Shown here piece after piece: positions 23,978 to 35,270 of a DNA stretch of 37,136 nucleotides; the stretch's first letter is position 1, and each line of letters opens with the position of its first letter. The DNA is taken from the NCBI GenBank assembly GCA_022711615.1, contig JAKLER010000007.1:1-37136 (forward strand), read 5' to 3'. A program made the position numbers and the translations under genes. Under the pieces are notes generated by a model. It was given only the letters and a program-made list of their open reading frames with translations. It ran no database searches and was not told the origin of the DNA. The DNA is from Acidobacteriota bacterium. Lineage in GTDB: Bacteria > Acidobacteriota > Thermoanaerobaculia > UBA5066.

Positions 23978-24460
23978 GTGACGACGCTGACACGACCCGA
24001 ACTTCCGATTCGCGCCGAGACCCTCGGGCGCATACGAGAGGCCCTCGCCGAGAAGGGCCTCGAGCTTTGTCACGTCGCATGGGTCCCGGGCGCCCGGAAG
24101 GGGCGCCTCACCCTGACCATCGACCGCCCCGAAGGCGTCACGCTCGACGACTGCGAAACCGCCTCGCGCCTCTCGGACCCGATCCTCGAGGGCGACGAGA
24201 CGATCCCGGGCTCCTGGCTCCTCGAGGTCGAGTCTCCGGGCCTCGATCGGCCGCTCTGGACGCTCGACGACTGCCGGCGATTCGCCGGCCGCCGCGTTCG
24301 CGTCTCGACCGAGGTGCCGGTCGACGGCGCGAAGCGGATGAAGGGGCCTCTCGAAGCCGTCGAAGGCGAGTCGCTCGTCGTCATGGACGAAGACCGAAAG
24401 CGCCGTTACACTGTTCGGTTCGGCGACGTCAAGGTCGTCCGCCTGATCCCAGAGTTCTGA
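23978..24460 (+). CDS. rimP: Ribosome maturation factor RimP
   Basis: The 160-residue protein has the RimP pattern: ETLGRIREALAEKGLELCHVAWVPGARKGRLTLTIDRPEGVTLDDCETASRLSDPIL. The SWLLEVESPGLDRPLWTLDDCRRFAGRRVRV motif and a C-terminal SH3-like barrel ending VRFGDVKVVRLIPEF complete it. It assists 30S maturation. The start is either GTG at 23978 or TTG at 23975; both directly follow the U tract of the leader hairpin, with no clear ribosome-binding site. It begins the nusA-infB operon, with nusA 28 bases downstream. Confidence 0.95.
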   Translation: MTTLTRPELPIRAETLGRIREALAEKGLELCHVAWVPGARKGRLTLTIDRPEGVTLDDCETASRLSDPILEGDETIPGSWLLEVESPGLDRPLWTLDDCRRFAGRRVRVSTEVPVDGAKRMKGPLEAVEGESLVVMDEDRKRRYTVRFGDVKVVRLIPEF

Positions 24461-24488
24461 ACCCGAGACCGACCGGACACCGCCGCGC

Positions 24489-26288
24489 ATGGAGAAACCC
24501 GACACGATGAGCTCGACCGAGGCCCCGACAACCGCCTCCCGGCCCAGGACGGCCCGCTCCGCGAAGGCCGCCAAGGCGGCCAAGGCCCCGCCCCCGACAA
24601 AGGCGATCGAGATGCTCGACGCCCTCAAGGCCGCCTCGCGCGACAAGGAGATCGAGCTCGACCGGCTCGTCTCCGCTCTCGAGGAGGCGGTCGCGACGGC
24701 GGCGCGGAAGGTCTACAAAGTCCGTGAGATCACCGCGCGATTCGACCCGGCGACGGGCGAGCTGACGGCCTGGACCCCCTACCGGATCGTCGAGCAGAAG
24801 ACGAAGCCGGAGGTCCCGGCCCCCCCTGCGATCGACCCGGAGGACCTCCCGATCGGGATGGTCGCTCCTCCCCCGGCGCCGGTCGCGACGGACGCCGACA
24901 AGGAGGTCCGGCTCCCCTGGATCGAGCTCCTCCCTGAGGAGGTCCCCGCGCTCCTCGCCGGCGAGCTCTCCGGCCAGAGCTGGCAGATCGTGCACGACCC
25001 CGACGGCGCCGCCTCGCCGGTCGGCCCCGAGGCCGCCGCGATCGGGGACGAGATACGGCTCTTCCGGTCGACGGAGGGGCTCGGGCGCATCGCGGCCCAG
25101 AGCGCCAAGCAGGTCCTCTACCAGAAGGTCCGCGAGGCGGAGCGCGACAACATCTACAACGAATACGCTCCGAAGCTCGGCGACCTGATCACCGGGACGG
25201 TGAAGCGCTTCGAGCGCGGAGACATGATCGTCGACCTCGGACGCACCGAGGCCGTGATCCCGAGGGAGCACCAGTCCCGCGCCGAGCGCTACACGCAGGG
25301 CGAGCGAGTCCGGGGCGTCCTCGTCGACGTCCACCGGAACCCGAAGGGCGCCCAGGTCGTCCTTTCGCGGACCGCTCCCGAGCTCCTCATGAAGCTCATG
25401 GAGATGGAGGTCCCCGAGATCTACGACGGGACCGTCGTGATCCGGGGCTGCGTCCGCCAGCCGGGTGACCGGGCCAAGGTCGCCGTCTCCTCCCGCGAGA
25501 GGGATGTCGACCCGGTCGGCGCCTGCGTCGGCATGCGCGGCGCGCGCGTCCAGGCGATCACCCGCGAGCTGCGCGGAGAGCGGATCGACATCATCCAGTT
25601 CTCGGAAGACATCATCGCGTACGCCCAGAACGCCCTCTCCCCCGCCAAGATCACGCGCGTCTCGCTGATGGCCGCGGAAGAGGAGACGGTCGAGGAGGGC
25701 GAGGAGACGCTTCCGACCCTCGAGTGCATCGTCGAGGAGGACCAGCTCTCGCTCGCCATCGGCAAGCGCGGGCAGAACGTCCGGCTCGCCTCCGCGCTCG
25801 TCGGCGCCCGGATCGACATCAAGAGCGAGCAGGCCGTGAAGGAGCAGGTCGCCCAGGCCCTCCAGCGGATGCTCCTCGCCTCCCAGCGGCGCGGGACCGC
25901 GCTCTCGGACGTCGCGGGCCTTGAGCCGGCGGCGCTCGAGGCGCTCGCGGCCGGTGGATTCGAGACGGTGGGCGAGGTCCTCGACGCCGACACCGGCGAG
26001 GACGAGGAGGCCATGGGCCGCCTCGACGCCGCGATCGCGGACGAAGATTCGCGCGAGGAGGCCCTCGAGGCCCTTCGCGCCTTCGAATCGGCTCCGGCCG
26101 AGGAGACCGAGGAGGACGAGGACGACTTCCTCGCCTCCGACGACGAGGAATCGGAAGAAGAGACGGGCGAAGACGACGAGGGCTCCTCCGAGCCCGACGT
26201 CGAGGACGGTCCCGCGGACGAGTCGGAAGAGACGGCGAGCGAGGAGCCCGGAAACGCCGGGCCGGATACGGAGAACCCCGAGAAGTGA
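24489..26288 (+). CDS. nusA: Transcription termination/antitermination factor NusA, with an insert and acidic tail
   Basis: This 599-residue NusA has an N-terminal RNAP-binding domain (about 40-228) that is unusually long. After a basic Ala/Lys head it contains an extra Pro-rich, acidic stretch at about 105-188 (VPAPPAIDPEDLPIG and PWIELLPEEVPALLAG). The S1 domain is at about 229-300 (LGDLITGTVKRFERGDMIVDLG). KH1 (306-390, GACVGMRGARVQAITREL) and KH2 (410-446, LAIGKRGQNVRLAS) follow. Residues 540-599 are a poorly ordered tail rich in Glu/Asp. It tunes pausing, termination and rRNA antitermination. Its stop overlaps the infB start (GTGA). Confidence 0.95.
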   Translation: MEKPDTMSSTEAPTTASRPRTARSAKAAKAAKAPPPTKAIEMLDALKAASRDKEIELDRLVSALEEAVATAARKVYKVREITARFDPATGELTAWTPYRIVEQKTKPEVPAPPAIDPEDLPIGMVAPPPAPVATDADKEVRLPWIELLPEEVPALLAGELSGQSWQIVHDPDGAASPVGPEAAAIGDEIRLFRSTEGLGRIAAQSAKQVLYQKVREAERDNIYNEYAPKLGDLITGTVKRFERGDMIVDLGRTEAVIPREHQSRAERYTQGERVRGVLVDVHRNPKGAQVVLSRTAPELLMKLMEMEVPEIYDGTVVIRGCVRQPGDRAKVAVSSRERDVDPVGACVGMRGARVQAITRELRGERIDIIQFSEDIIAYAQNALSPAKITRVSLMAAEEETVEEGEETLPTLECIVEEDQLSLAIGKRGQNVRLASALVGARIDIKSEQAVKEQVAQALQRMLLASQRRGTALSDVAGLEPAALEALAAGGFETVGEVLDADTGEDEEAMGRLDAAIADEDSREEALEALRAFESAPAEETEEDEDDFLASDDEESEEETGEDDEGSSEPDVEDGPADESEETASEEPGNAGPDTENPEK

Positions 26289-29200
26289 AGACGATGTCCG
26301 CGAAGTTCACCGTAACCGAGCTCGCCCGGATGATGGGAAAGCCCGCGAAGGAGGTCCTCTTCCTTCTGCAGGGGATCGGCGTCGACGTCAAGTCCGCCGA
26401 CTCGGTGCTCGACCCCGGGACCGCCCAGGCGATTCTGACGGGCAAGACCCAGGCTCCCAAGACGCTCATCGTCCGGCAGACGCCGGTCGCCCCCCCTCCC
26501 TCCGCGGGAGCCGCGGGGACGCCGAAGCCGAAGGCCGAACGCGCCGCCCTGAAGCGGATCAAGATCGTCGAGAAGGCGCCGGACACCGAGTCGGCGCCCG
26601 AAGCGGAGGCCGTGGCAGCACCCGCGGAGCCCGTCGCGGTCCCGGCGGTCGTGGCGGAGCAGTCTCCGACCGTTCCCGAGCCGGCCGCGCCGGAGCCCCC
26701 CGCTCCGGTCGAGGCGCCGCCCACCCCCCGGAAGCCGGCCCCGGCGAAGACCGCGCCTCTCGCCCGGCCGGAGCCCGCTGCCGAGCCGCCCGCCGCCAAG
26801 GCGACGGCCGAGGCCGCCGTCGTCGAGAAGGCCGCGGAGCCGAAGCCGGAGCCCCCTCAGGCCGAGGTGACACCTCCGGTCGCGGCCGAGCCGGCGCCGG
26901 CCCCGGAGGCACCCCGGGCCGTCCCGCCGGAACCCGTCTCAGCGCCCCCCACGGCGCCGGCCGCGCACCCGGCGAGGCACGCCCCGAGCCGGTCCGCGGC
27001 CACGACTCGCACGGCACCGCCCGCGCCTGCGGCGACCACGGCCCCTTCCGCGTCCGCCGCCGCAGCAGCGGCCGGCGCGACCGCTCCGGGTGCGGGAGCC
27101 GCGGGATCCGCCAGCGGCGCCATCCGGCGCCCCACCGGCGGAATCCAGACGGCGTCTGCCGCGAGCCTGCGTGCCGCCGCCCAGAAGCCGGCGACGCCCG
27201 GAGCCCGGCCTCCGGCCCCGTCCGGCGCACTGGGGCGAATCCTCAAGCGAGCGTCCGAGCCGACCGCGCCGAGGGCGACGGCCCCTTCGAGCCAGCCTGT
27301 CTCCGCTCCGCTCTCGTCCGCGGCCTCCTCCGCCCCGCCGGTCGCGCAGCGGCCCGCTCCCCAGACCCCCGCCGCCCCGGCCGCCAGGTCCGGCGTCTCC
27401 GGCCGCGCCGTCATCGCGCCGCCGAGCGCCGCGACGATCCGCGCGGTGGCCCGCCCCACCCCTGGAGCGCCCGTCGCGCGCCCCGCGACGCCCGTCGCGG
27501 CTCCCGGTCCTCACATGCGGCCCGGGATGGCCCCGCGCCCCGGCTTCGCCCCGCGCCCCGGCTTCGCTCCCCGGCCCGGTGGACTCGGTCGCGGACCGAT
27601 GGCTCCGGCCATGCCGCCGCCCGTCCCCGGCACCCCGGACCGTCGCCGCAAGGACGCGGTCAAGGGCGGCAGCGCCGTCCCGCCCAAGAAGGACGACAAG
27701 AAGACCGCTTCCAAGAAGCTTCGGACGAAGGAGGCTTCCGCCCTCGCCACGAACGTCCGTGACTTCCTCGGCACCTACCAGGAGGACACGTACGAGGACG
27801 TCCCGGGCGCCATCCCCGGCGAAGGGGAGGAAGTCGATCCGAACCGCCCGATCTCCAAGTCGGCCCAGCGCCGCGCCGGGAAGCGGACGATGATGACCGA
27901 GACCGGCGACGTCGTGGAGGTCAAGAAGGACCAGAGCGGCCCGGTCTTCCTCTCCGAGGGCGTCACCGTCAAGGAGCTCTCCGAGAAGACCGGCATCCTC
28001 GCGAAGGACCTCGTCAAGGCCTTCCTCGGACGCGGGATCCTCGCCGCGATCAACCACCCCGTGAACCCGACTCTCGCCGTCGAGGTCGCCCGCGACTTCG
28101 GCATCGAGGCCGCGGTCGTCTCGTTCGAGGAGGACCTCGAGCTCTCCCGCCAGCAGGCCCAGACGGAAGCCGACGCGGAGAGCGCCGCCTCCACGGCCGA
28201 CAAGAAGCCCCGCGCCCCGGTCGTCACGGTCATGGGCCACGTCGACCACGGCAAGACGTCCCTCCTCGACTCCATCCGCAAGGCGAAAGTCGCCGAGGGC
28301 GAGGCGGGCGGCATCACGCAGCACATCGGCGCCTACCGCGTCCAGGCCAAGGGCCGCGCGATCGTCTTCCTCGACACGCCGGGCCACGAGGCCTTCACGA
28401 TGATGCGCGCCCGCGGCGCGCGGGCGACCGACATCGTCGTCCTCGTCGTCGCGGCCGACGACGGCGTCATGCCGCAGACGGTCGAGGCGATCGACCACGC
28501 CCGCGCGGCGAAGGTCCCTGTCGTCGTCGCCATCAACAAGATCGACAAGCCCGAGGCGAACGTCATGAGGGTCAAGCAGGCCCTCGCCGACAAGGGCGTC
28601 CTCGTCGAGGAGTACGGCGGCGAGATCGTCGCCTGCGAGATCTCCGCGAAGAAGCAGATCGGCATCGACGCCCTCCTCGAGATGATCCTCCTGCAGGCCG
28701 ACCTCCTCGAGCTCAAGGCCGCCGTCGACGGGCCCGCCCGCGGCGTCGTCCTCGAGGCGCGGCGCGAGGTGGGCCGCGGCACCCTCGCCACCGTCCTCGT
28801 CCAGCAGGGCACCCTCAAGGTCGGCGACATCTTCTTCGCCGGATCGGCCGTCGGCCGCGTCCGCGCGATGCTCGACGACCGCGGGAACCGGGTCTCCGAG
28901 GCGGGCCCCGCGACCCCCGTCGAGGTCATGGGCTTCGAGGACATCCCGAACTCGGGCGACTCCCTGCAGGTCGTCGACGACGAGTCGAAGGCCAGGCAGG
29001 TCACGGGCTTCCGCCAGCAGAAGGAGCGGGAGGAGGCCCTGGCCAAGTCCTCGCGCCTCTCGCTCGACTCGCTCTTCAGCCGGATGGCCAAGGGCGAGGT
29101 CAAGGAGCTCCCGATCATCCTCAAGGCCGACGTCCACGGCTCCGAGGAGGTCATCACCCAGTCGCTCAACAAGCTGTCGACGGCCAAGGTGAAGGTGAAC

Positions 29201-29716
29201 GTCCTCCACTCCGGCGTCGGCGCGATCTCCGTGAACGACGTCCTGCTCGCCTCGGCCTCCGAGGCCATCGTCATCGGCTTCAACGTGAGGCCGGAGCGCA
29301 AGGCCCAGGAGCTCGCCGAGAAGGAAGGCGTCGACATCCGCCTCTACTCGGTCATCTACAACCTCACCGACGAGATCAAGAAGGCGATGGCCGGCCTCCT
29401 GGACAGCGTCCAGAAGGAGGTCGCGAAGGGCCGCGCCGAGGTGCGCGAGACTTTCCGCATCCCGAAGATCGGCCTCATCTGCGGGTGCATGGTCGTCGAA
29501 GGGGTCATCCCGCGCGGCGCGAACGCCCGGCTCCTCCGCGACAACCGCGTGATCTACGAGGGGAAGATCGGCTCCCTGCGCCGCTTCAAGGACGACGCCT
29601 CCGAGGTCAAGAGCGGCTTCGAGTGCGGCATCGGAATCGCCGGCTACCAGGACGTCAAAGTCGGCGACGTCATCGAGGCCTTCGTGACCGAGGAGGTCGC
29701 CGCCTCGCTGACGTAG
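26285..29716 (+). CDS. infB: Translation initiation factor IF-2 with a long Ala/Pro/Arg-rich linker
   Basis: The 1143-residue protein opens with an IF2_N-type module (about 4-50, [21 protein letters not shown]) and a second such domain near 555-610 ([22 protein letters not shown]). The GTPase core follows: GHVDHGKT at 651-658, DTPGHEAF, and NKID at 751-754. IF2 domains II-IV bind fMet-tRNA and the ribosome. Between the two N domains lies a linker of roughly 420 residues, rich in Ala, Pro and Arg, including tandem FAPRPG units. It delivers initiator tRNA to the 30S subunit. The GTG at 26285 overlaps the nusA stop; an ATG at 26294 is an alternative start. Confidence 0.97.
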   Translation: MKTMSAKFTVTELARMMGKPAKEVLFLLQGIGVDVKSADSVLDPGTAQAILTGKTQAPKTLIVRQTPVAPPPSAGAAGTPKPKAERAALKRIKIVEKAPDTESAPEAEAVAAPAEPVAVPAVVAEQSPTVPEPAAPEPPAPVEAPPTPRKPAPAKTAPLARPEPAAEPPAAKATAEAAVVEKAAEPKPEPPQAEVTPPVAAEPAPAPEAPRAVPPEPVSAPPTAPAAHPARHAPSRSAATTRTAPPAPAATTAPSASAAAAAAGATAPGAGAAGSASGAIRRPTGGIQTASAASLRAAAQKPATPGARPPAPSGALGRILKRASEPTAPRATAPSSQPVSAPLSSAASSAPPVAQRPAPQTPAAPAARSGVSGRAVIAPPSAATIRAVARPTPGAPVARPATPVAAPGPHMRPGMAPRPGFAPRPGFAPRPGGLGRGPMAPAMPPPVPGTPDRRRKDAVKGGSAVPPKKDDKKTASKKLRTKEASALATNVRDFLGTYQEDTYEDVPGAIPGEGEEVDPNRPISKSAQRRAGKRTMMTETGDVVEVKKDQSGPVFLSEGVTVKELSEKTGILAKDLVKAFLGRGILAAINHPVNPTLAVEVARDFGIEAAVVSFEEDLELSRQQAQTEADAESAASTADKKPRAPVVTVMGHVDHGKTSLLDSIRKAKVAEGEAGGITQHIGAYRVQAKGRAIVFLDTPGHEAFTMMRARGARATDIVVLVVAADDGVMPQTVEAIDHARAAKVPVVVAINKIDKPEANVMRVKQALADKGVLVEEYGGEIVACEISAKKQIGIDALLEMILLQADLLELKAAVDGPARGVVLEARREVGRGTLATVLVQQGTLKVGDIFFAGSAVGRVRAMLDDRGNRVSEAGPATPVEVMGFEDIPNSGDSLQVVDDESKARQVTGFRQQKEREEALAKSSRLSLDSLFSRMAKGEVKELPIILKADVHGSEEVITQSLNKLSTAKVKVNVLHSGVGAISVNDVLLASASEAIVIGFNVRPERKAQELAEKEGVDIRLYSVIYNLTDEIKKAMAGLLDSVQKEVAKGRAEVRETFRIPKIGLICGCMVVEGVIPRGANARLLRDNRVIYEGKIGSLRRFKDDASEVKSGFECGIGIAGYQDVKVGDVIEAFVTEEVAASLT

Positions 29717-29723
29717 GGCCGGA

Positions 29724-29757
29724 AGTCCTCCCCGGGGCTCGCGCCCCGGGGAGGACT
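29724..29757 (+). terminator. 15-bp hairpin between infB and the DUF503 gene
   Basis: Bases 29724-29738 pair perfectly with 29743-29757 around a TCGC loop, 8 bases after the infB stop. It is followed by CCCCGGAGCC, not T's. The next gene begins 30 bases later with its own Shine-Dalgarno. It may be a partial terminator, RNase III processing site or 3'-end stabiliser that lowers downstream expression relative to infB. Confidence 0.5.
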
Positions 29758-29786
29758 CCCCGGAGCCTCGTCGTCCCGGAGAACCG

Positions 29787-30134
29787 ATGGTCGTCGCCCT
29801 CGCCGTCTTCGACTTCCACCTCCCGACCTGCCGCGGGCTCAAGGAGAAGCGGGCCTTCCTCCGGCCGCTCAAGGCGCGCCTGCGCGGCGGCTTCGAGATC
29901 TCGGCCGCCGAGGTCGCCCACCACGACCTCCTCCAGCGCGCCGCCGTCGGCGTCGCCGCGGTCGGCCCGGACCGCTCCGGGCTCGAGCCGCTCCTCGGGA
30001 AGGTCGTCGAGTTCGTCGAGGCGTGGGCCGAGGAGTCCGGAGTCGAGCTCACCTCGCTGCGCAGCGAGTTTCTCGAATACGGGGACGTCGGCGCCGTCGG
30101 CTCCTCGTTCGGAGCCGAACAGGAGGCCTCGTGA
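29787..30134 (+). CDS. DUF503 family protein
   Basis: The 115-residue protein matches DUF503 (YlxP-like), beginning [30 protein letters not shown] with the usual conserved Leu/Lys run, then the [20 protein letters not shown] motif. Members sit between infB and rbfA in many bacteria and are suspected to assist 30S maturation, without firm proof. The ATG at 29787 follows GGAG by five bases. Its stop overlaps the rbfA start (GTGA at 30131-30134). Confidence 0.93.
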   Translation: MVVALAVFDFHLPTCRGLKEKRAFLRPLKARLRGGFEISAAEVAHHDLLQRAAVGVAAVGPDRSGLEPLLGKVVEFVEAWAEESGVELTSLRSEFLEYGDVGAVGSSFGAEQEAS

Positions 30135-30517
30135 AGGAACGCCGCCGTCCCCGCCAGGTCGCCGACGTCGTCCGAGAGGAGCTCGCCCGGCTCCTCAGGA
30201 CCGAAGTCTCCGACCCCGCCGTCGGCTTCGCGACGATCACCGACGTCGTCCTCTCCCCCGACCTCCGCTCCGCCCGGGTCTTCGTCTCGGTCCTCGGGGG
30301 CGAAGGGGCGTTCGAGAAGAGCGTCGCCGCGCTGAACCGCGCTGCCCCGATGCTTCGCGGCATGGTCGGACGCAACTGCCGACTGCGCCACTCCCCCGAG
30401 CTCCGCTTCGAGGAGGACCACAGCCTCGAGCGCGGCGCGCGCATCGAGGAGCTCCTTCGGCACCTGCCGCATCCCGAGGGCGAGGGCGGAGACGACGACG
30501 GAGAGAAGAAGGGGTGA
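30131..30517 (+). CDS. rbfA: Ribosome-binding factor A
   Basis: The 128-residue protein is one KH-like RbfA domain. It opens [56 protein letters not shown]-terminal helix [26 protein letters not shown] follows, then an acidic tail. It binds 16S rRNA during late 30S maturation. The GTG at 30131 follows AGGAGG by five bases and overlaps the DUF503 stop. Confidence 0.95.
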   Translation: MKERRRPRQVADVVREELARLLRTEVSDPAVGFATITDVVLSPDLRSARVFVSVLGGEGAFEKSVAALNRAAPMLRGMVGRNCRLRHSPELRFEEDHSLERGARIEELLRHLPHPEGEGGDDDGEKKG

Positions 30518-31500
30518 GCGTGACGGACTTCGAGGCCGTCACCGCGCTCCTCTCCTCGGGCCGCCGGTTCCTCCTGACGGGCCACCGGAACCCGGACGGC
30601 GATTCGCTCGGCTCGGCGCTGGCTCTCGCTCAGGCGCTCGTCGCGCGCGGGAAGCAAGCGCACGTCGTGATGCGCGACCGCTGGTCGAGCTCCTACGACG
30701 GGATGCCAGGTGTCGCGGACGTCGCGGTCTCCGAGGCCCTTCCGCCCGACTGGCCGGCCGCCTGGGACGCCGCGATCGTCATGGAATGCCCCGAGGCCGA
30801 GCGGCCGGGCTTTCCGGAGCTCCTCTCCGGGACGACCGTCAACGTCGACCACCACCCGGGCAACACGAGATGGGCCACCCACAACCTCGTCATCGAGCCG
30901 GCCGCCGCCGTCGGCGAGGTCGTCGCCGACCTCCTCGACCGCCTCGAGTGGCCGATGACGCCCGCGATCGCCACGAACCTCTGGGTCTCCCTCGTCTCCG
31001 ACACGGGCTCCTTCCGCTACGGCAACACGACGCCCCGCGCCCTCGCGCTCGGCGCCCGGCTCGTGACGGAGGGCGTCCGGCCCGACGTCGTCAACGAGTT
31101 CCTCTTCGAGGCGAAGCCGCTCTCGACCGTGAAGCTCGAGTCGCTCGTCCTCGGCACGCTCGAGCTCCACGACGAGGGGCGCGTCGCGCTCGTCTCCCTG
31201 CCGAAGCGCTTCCTCGCCGAGTCGGGCGCCGACGCGGCGGACGGCGAAGGGCTCGTGAACCGGGCCCGCGGGATCGACGGCGTGAAGGCCGCGGCCCTCG
31301 TGAGGGAGAGCGACGAGACGGGCGTCTTCCGCTGCTCGCTCCGCTCCAAGGGCTCCGTGGACGTTCGCTCCGTCGCCGCCGAGCGGAGCGGAGGCGGCCA
31401 CCGGAACGCCGCTGGCTGCCGCGTGAACGGGACATGGGAGTCCGTAAAGGCCGACATCTCCCGCGCGCTCGCCGCCGCGGTCGCCGCGGAGCCGCGATGA
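30514..31500 (+). CDS. DHH/DHHA1 phosphoesterase (NrnA/bifunctional oligoribonuclease-like)
   Basis: The protein has 328 residues. The DHH domain opens with [16 protein letters not shown] (D28, D30) and carries the DHH signature in NVDHHPGN (112-114). The DHHA1 domain has [22 protein letters not shown] near residue 290-310. This is the NrnA family, which degrades short RNA (nanoRNA) and can hydrolyse 3'-phosphoadenosine phosphate. It lies between rbfA and truB as in many bacteria. The start is either GTG at 30514, overlapping the rbfA stop, or GTG at 30520, which has AAGGGG five bases upstream. Its stop overlaps the truB ATG (ATGA). Confidence 0.93.
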   Translation: MSVTDFEAVTALLSSGRRFLLTGHRNPDGDSLGSALALAQALVARGKQAHVVMRDRWSSSYDGMPGVADVAVSEALPPDWPAAWDAAIVMECPEAERPGFPELLSGTTVNVDHHPGNTRWATHNLVIEPAAAVGEVVADLLDRLEWPMTPAIATNLWVSLVSDTGSFRYGNTTPRALALGARLVTEGVRPDVVNEFLFEAKPLSTVKLESLVLGTLELHDEGRVALVSLPKRFLAESGADAADGEGLVNRARGIDGVKAAALVRESDETGVFRCSLRSKGSVDVRSVAAERSGGGHRNAAGCRVNGTWESVKADISRALAAAVAAEPR

Positions 31501-32426
31501 GCGTTCCTTCGGCCGACGGGCCGTCCGGCCTCCTCCTCGTCGACAAGCCGGAAGCGATGACCTCGCACGACGTCGTGGACGCCGTCCGCCGCCTCCTCGG
31601 AACGCGGCGCGTCGGGCACACCGGGACCCTCGACCCCGCCGCGACGGGGCTTCTCGTTCTGTGCGTCGGCCGAGCCGGCCGCCTCCAGTCGTTCCTCACC
31701 TGCTACGACAAGAGCTACGAAGGGACGATGAGGTTCGGCGTGGAGACCGACACCTACGACCGGGAAGGGACCCCCGTCGGAACGCCACACCCCGACCCCC
31801 GGCCCGACGAGGAGCGGCTGCGGGCCGCCTGCTCCCGCTGGGTCGGCGAGTTCGAGCAGGCCCCTCCGCCGTTCTCGGCGAAGAAGATCGGCGGGAAGAA
31901 GTTCTACGAGCTCGCCCGTCGCGGCGAGGCGGTTCCCCATCTGCCGAAGAAGATCCGGATCACGCGCTTCGACGCCGTCGAGGTCTCGGGCGACGTGGCG
32001 CGATTCCACGTCGACTGCTCCTCCGGCACCTACATCCGGTCTCTCGCTCACGACGTCGGGAAGGAGCTCGGCCTCGGAGCGCACCTCGCGTCCCTTCGCC
32101 GGACGCGCATCGGCCCGTTCTCGCTCGATCGGGCCCGGACGCTCCCCGCGCTCGAGGCGCTCGCCCCCGCCGAGAGGACCGCGCCCCCCTGGTGGATGCC
32201 TCTCGCGGAGGTCCCGCTCCCCTTTCCGTCCCTCGCCCTCCTTCCCGGCGAGGCGGCAAAGGTGCGGCGAGGGCACGCCGTGCCGGTTCGCGTCCCGACG
32301 GACGCGACCGGTGCACCCTGGGTCCGGCTCCTCGCCGAGGGCGACCTCGTCGCCCTCGGTCACCTCGAGCCGCTCGGCCGCGGCGCGCTCGCCCTCGCGA
32401 AGCCGAAGATCGTGCTACAAGACTGA
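31497..32426 (+). CDS. truB: tRNA pseudouridine(55) synthase TruB
   Basis: The 309-residue protein has the TruB landmarks: [35 protein letters not shown] with catalytic D46, then [18 protein letters not shown]. Downstream are [24 protein letters not shown] and [15 protein letters not shown]. The C-terminal part is PUA-like. It converts U55 to pseudouridine in the T loop of most tRNAs. Its ATG at 31497 overlaps the previous stop by four bases. Downstream, ribF, which commonly follows truB, is missing; a 181-base gap with a promoter leads to rpsO. Confidence 0.96.
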   Translation: MSVPSADGPSGLLLVDKPEAMTSHDVVDAVRRLLGTRRVGHTGTLDPAATGLLVLCVGRAGRLQSFLTCYDKSYEGTMRFGVETDTYDREGTPVGTPHPDPRPDEERLRAACSRWVGEFEQAPPPFSAKKIGGKKFYELARRGEAVPHLPKKIRITRFDAVEVSGDVARFHVDCSSGTYIRSLAHDVGKELGLGAHLASLRRTRIGPFSLDRARTLPALEALAPAERTAPPWWMPLAEVPLPFPSLALLPGEAAKVRRGHAVPVRVPTDATGAPWVRLLAEGDLVALGHLEPLGRGALALAKPKIVLQD

Positions 32427-32541
32427 AATGTTCCCGGGGGAACCGGGGCCTGTCGGCCCGGCTCCGGCTCCCTTTCCAGACACGCGGACCGACAACGGGC
32501 CAGACGGCATCTTCTCACCGGACAGAGACTTGGCCCCGAAA

Positions 32542-32570
32542 TTGACCCGATCGACGGCGGACCTTATCCT
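32542..32570 (+). promoter_or_regulatory. Promoter of rpsO-pnp
   Basis: TTGACC (32542-32547), 17-base spacer, TATCCT (32565-32570). This is the closest sigma-70-like promoter in the window. The start near 32577 leaves about 30 nt before the rpsO GTG. It lies in the truB-rpsO gap (32427-32607), which holds no other feature I recognise. Confidence 0.75.
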
Positions 32571-32607
32571 CTGCCGTTCGAGATTGAGAAGAGAAGGATA
32601 GAGAACC

Positions 32608-32877
32608 GTGGCCCAGACCATCACTCCCAAGACGGAAACGATCAAGGCCTTCGAGAGGCACGAGGGCGACACCGGCTCCCCCGAGGTGCAGGTGGCGCTC
32701 CTCTCGCAGCGGATCACGGCCCTGACCGAGCACTTCAAGACGCACGCGAAGGACCACCACTCCCGCCGCGGACTGCTCCAGATGGTCGGCCAGCGGCGCC
32801 GCCTGCTCGATTACCTGAAGAAGCGCGACGTGACGCGCTACAAGGCCCTGATCGAGCGCCTCGGGCTCCGCAAGTAG
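32608..32877 (+). CDS. rpsO: Ribosomal protein uS15
   Basis: The 89-residue protein is a canonical S15: [77 protein letters not shown]. It binds 16S rRNA near the three-way junction and also nucleates the 30S platform. The GTG start (32608) follows AAGGATAGAG. It is transcribed from a near-consensus promoter, and pnp follows after 55 bases, as in many bacteria. Confidence 0.98.
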   Translation: MAQTITPKTETIKAFERHEGDTGSPEVQVALLSQRITALTEHFKTHAKDHHSRRGLLQMVGQRRRLLDYLKKRDVTRYKALIERLGLRK

Positions 32878-32891
32878 GAGCTGCGCCGGCG

Positions 32892-32906
32892 CGGGGCCGC
32901 GCCCCG
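32892..32906 (+). repeat. Small hairpin between rpsO and pnp
   Basis: CGGGGC (32892-32897) and GCCCCG (32901-32906) form a 6-bp stem with a 3-base loop inside the rpsO-pnp gap. In E. coli a structured RNA in this gap is an RNase III site that autoregulates pnp; a similar role here is a guess. Confidence 0.3.
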
Positions 32907-32932
32907 GCCTCCCCGGCCGAAAGAAGGAAACG

Positions 32933-35203
<2,271 letters not shown>

Positions 35204-35230
35204 GCACCGTCACGAGAGAGCAAGCACCAG

Positions 35231-35262
35231 GGCCGGGCGGAAACGCCCGGCCTTTTCCTTTC
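35231..35262 (+). terminator. Rho-independent terminator of pnp
   Basis: GGCCGGGCG (35231-35239) pairs perfectly with CGCCCGGCC (35244-35252) around a GAAA tetraloop and is followed by TTTTCCTTTC. It is the only hairpin in the window apart from the rimP leader with a real U tract, and ends the operon 28 bases after the pnp stop. It may also limit transcription from the convergent gene. Confidence 0.9.
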
Positions 35263-35270
35263 GGGCCTCC

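Noticed and set aside
27540-27590. Possible repeat array in infB
   Set aside because: The 18-base repeats are in-frame codons for APRPGF in a low-complexity linker. There are no spacers, so it is not a CRISPR or mobile repeat.
26939-30472. A 1177-codon open frame on the - strand opposite infB
   Set aside because: It is the mirror of the infB/DUF503/rbfA coding strand. Its translation is biased to Asp/Arg/Leu/Val runs with no recognisable domain. GC-rich codon bias creates such frames.
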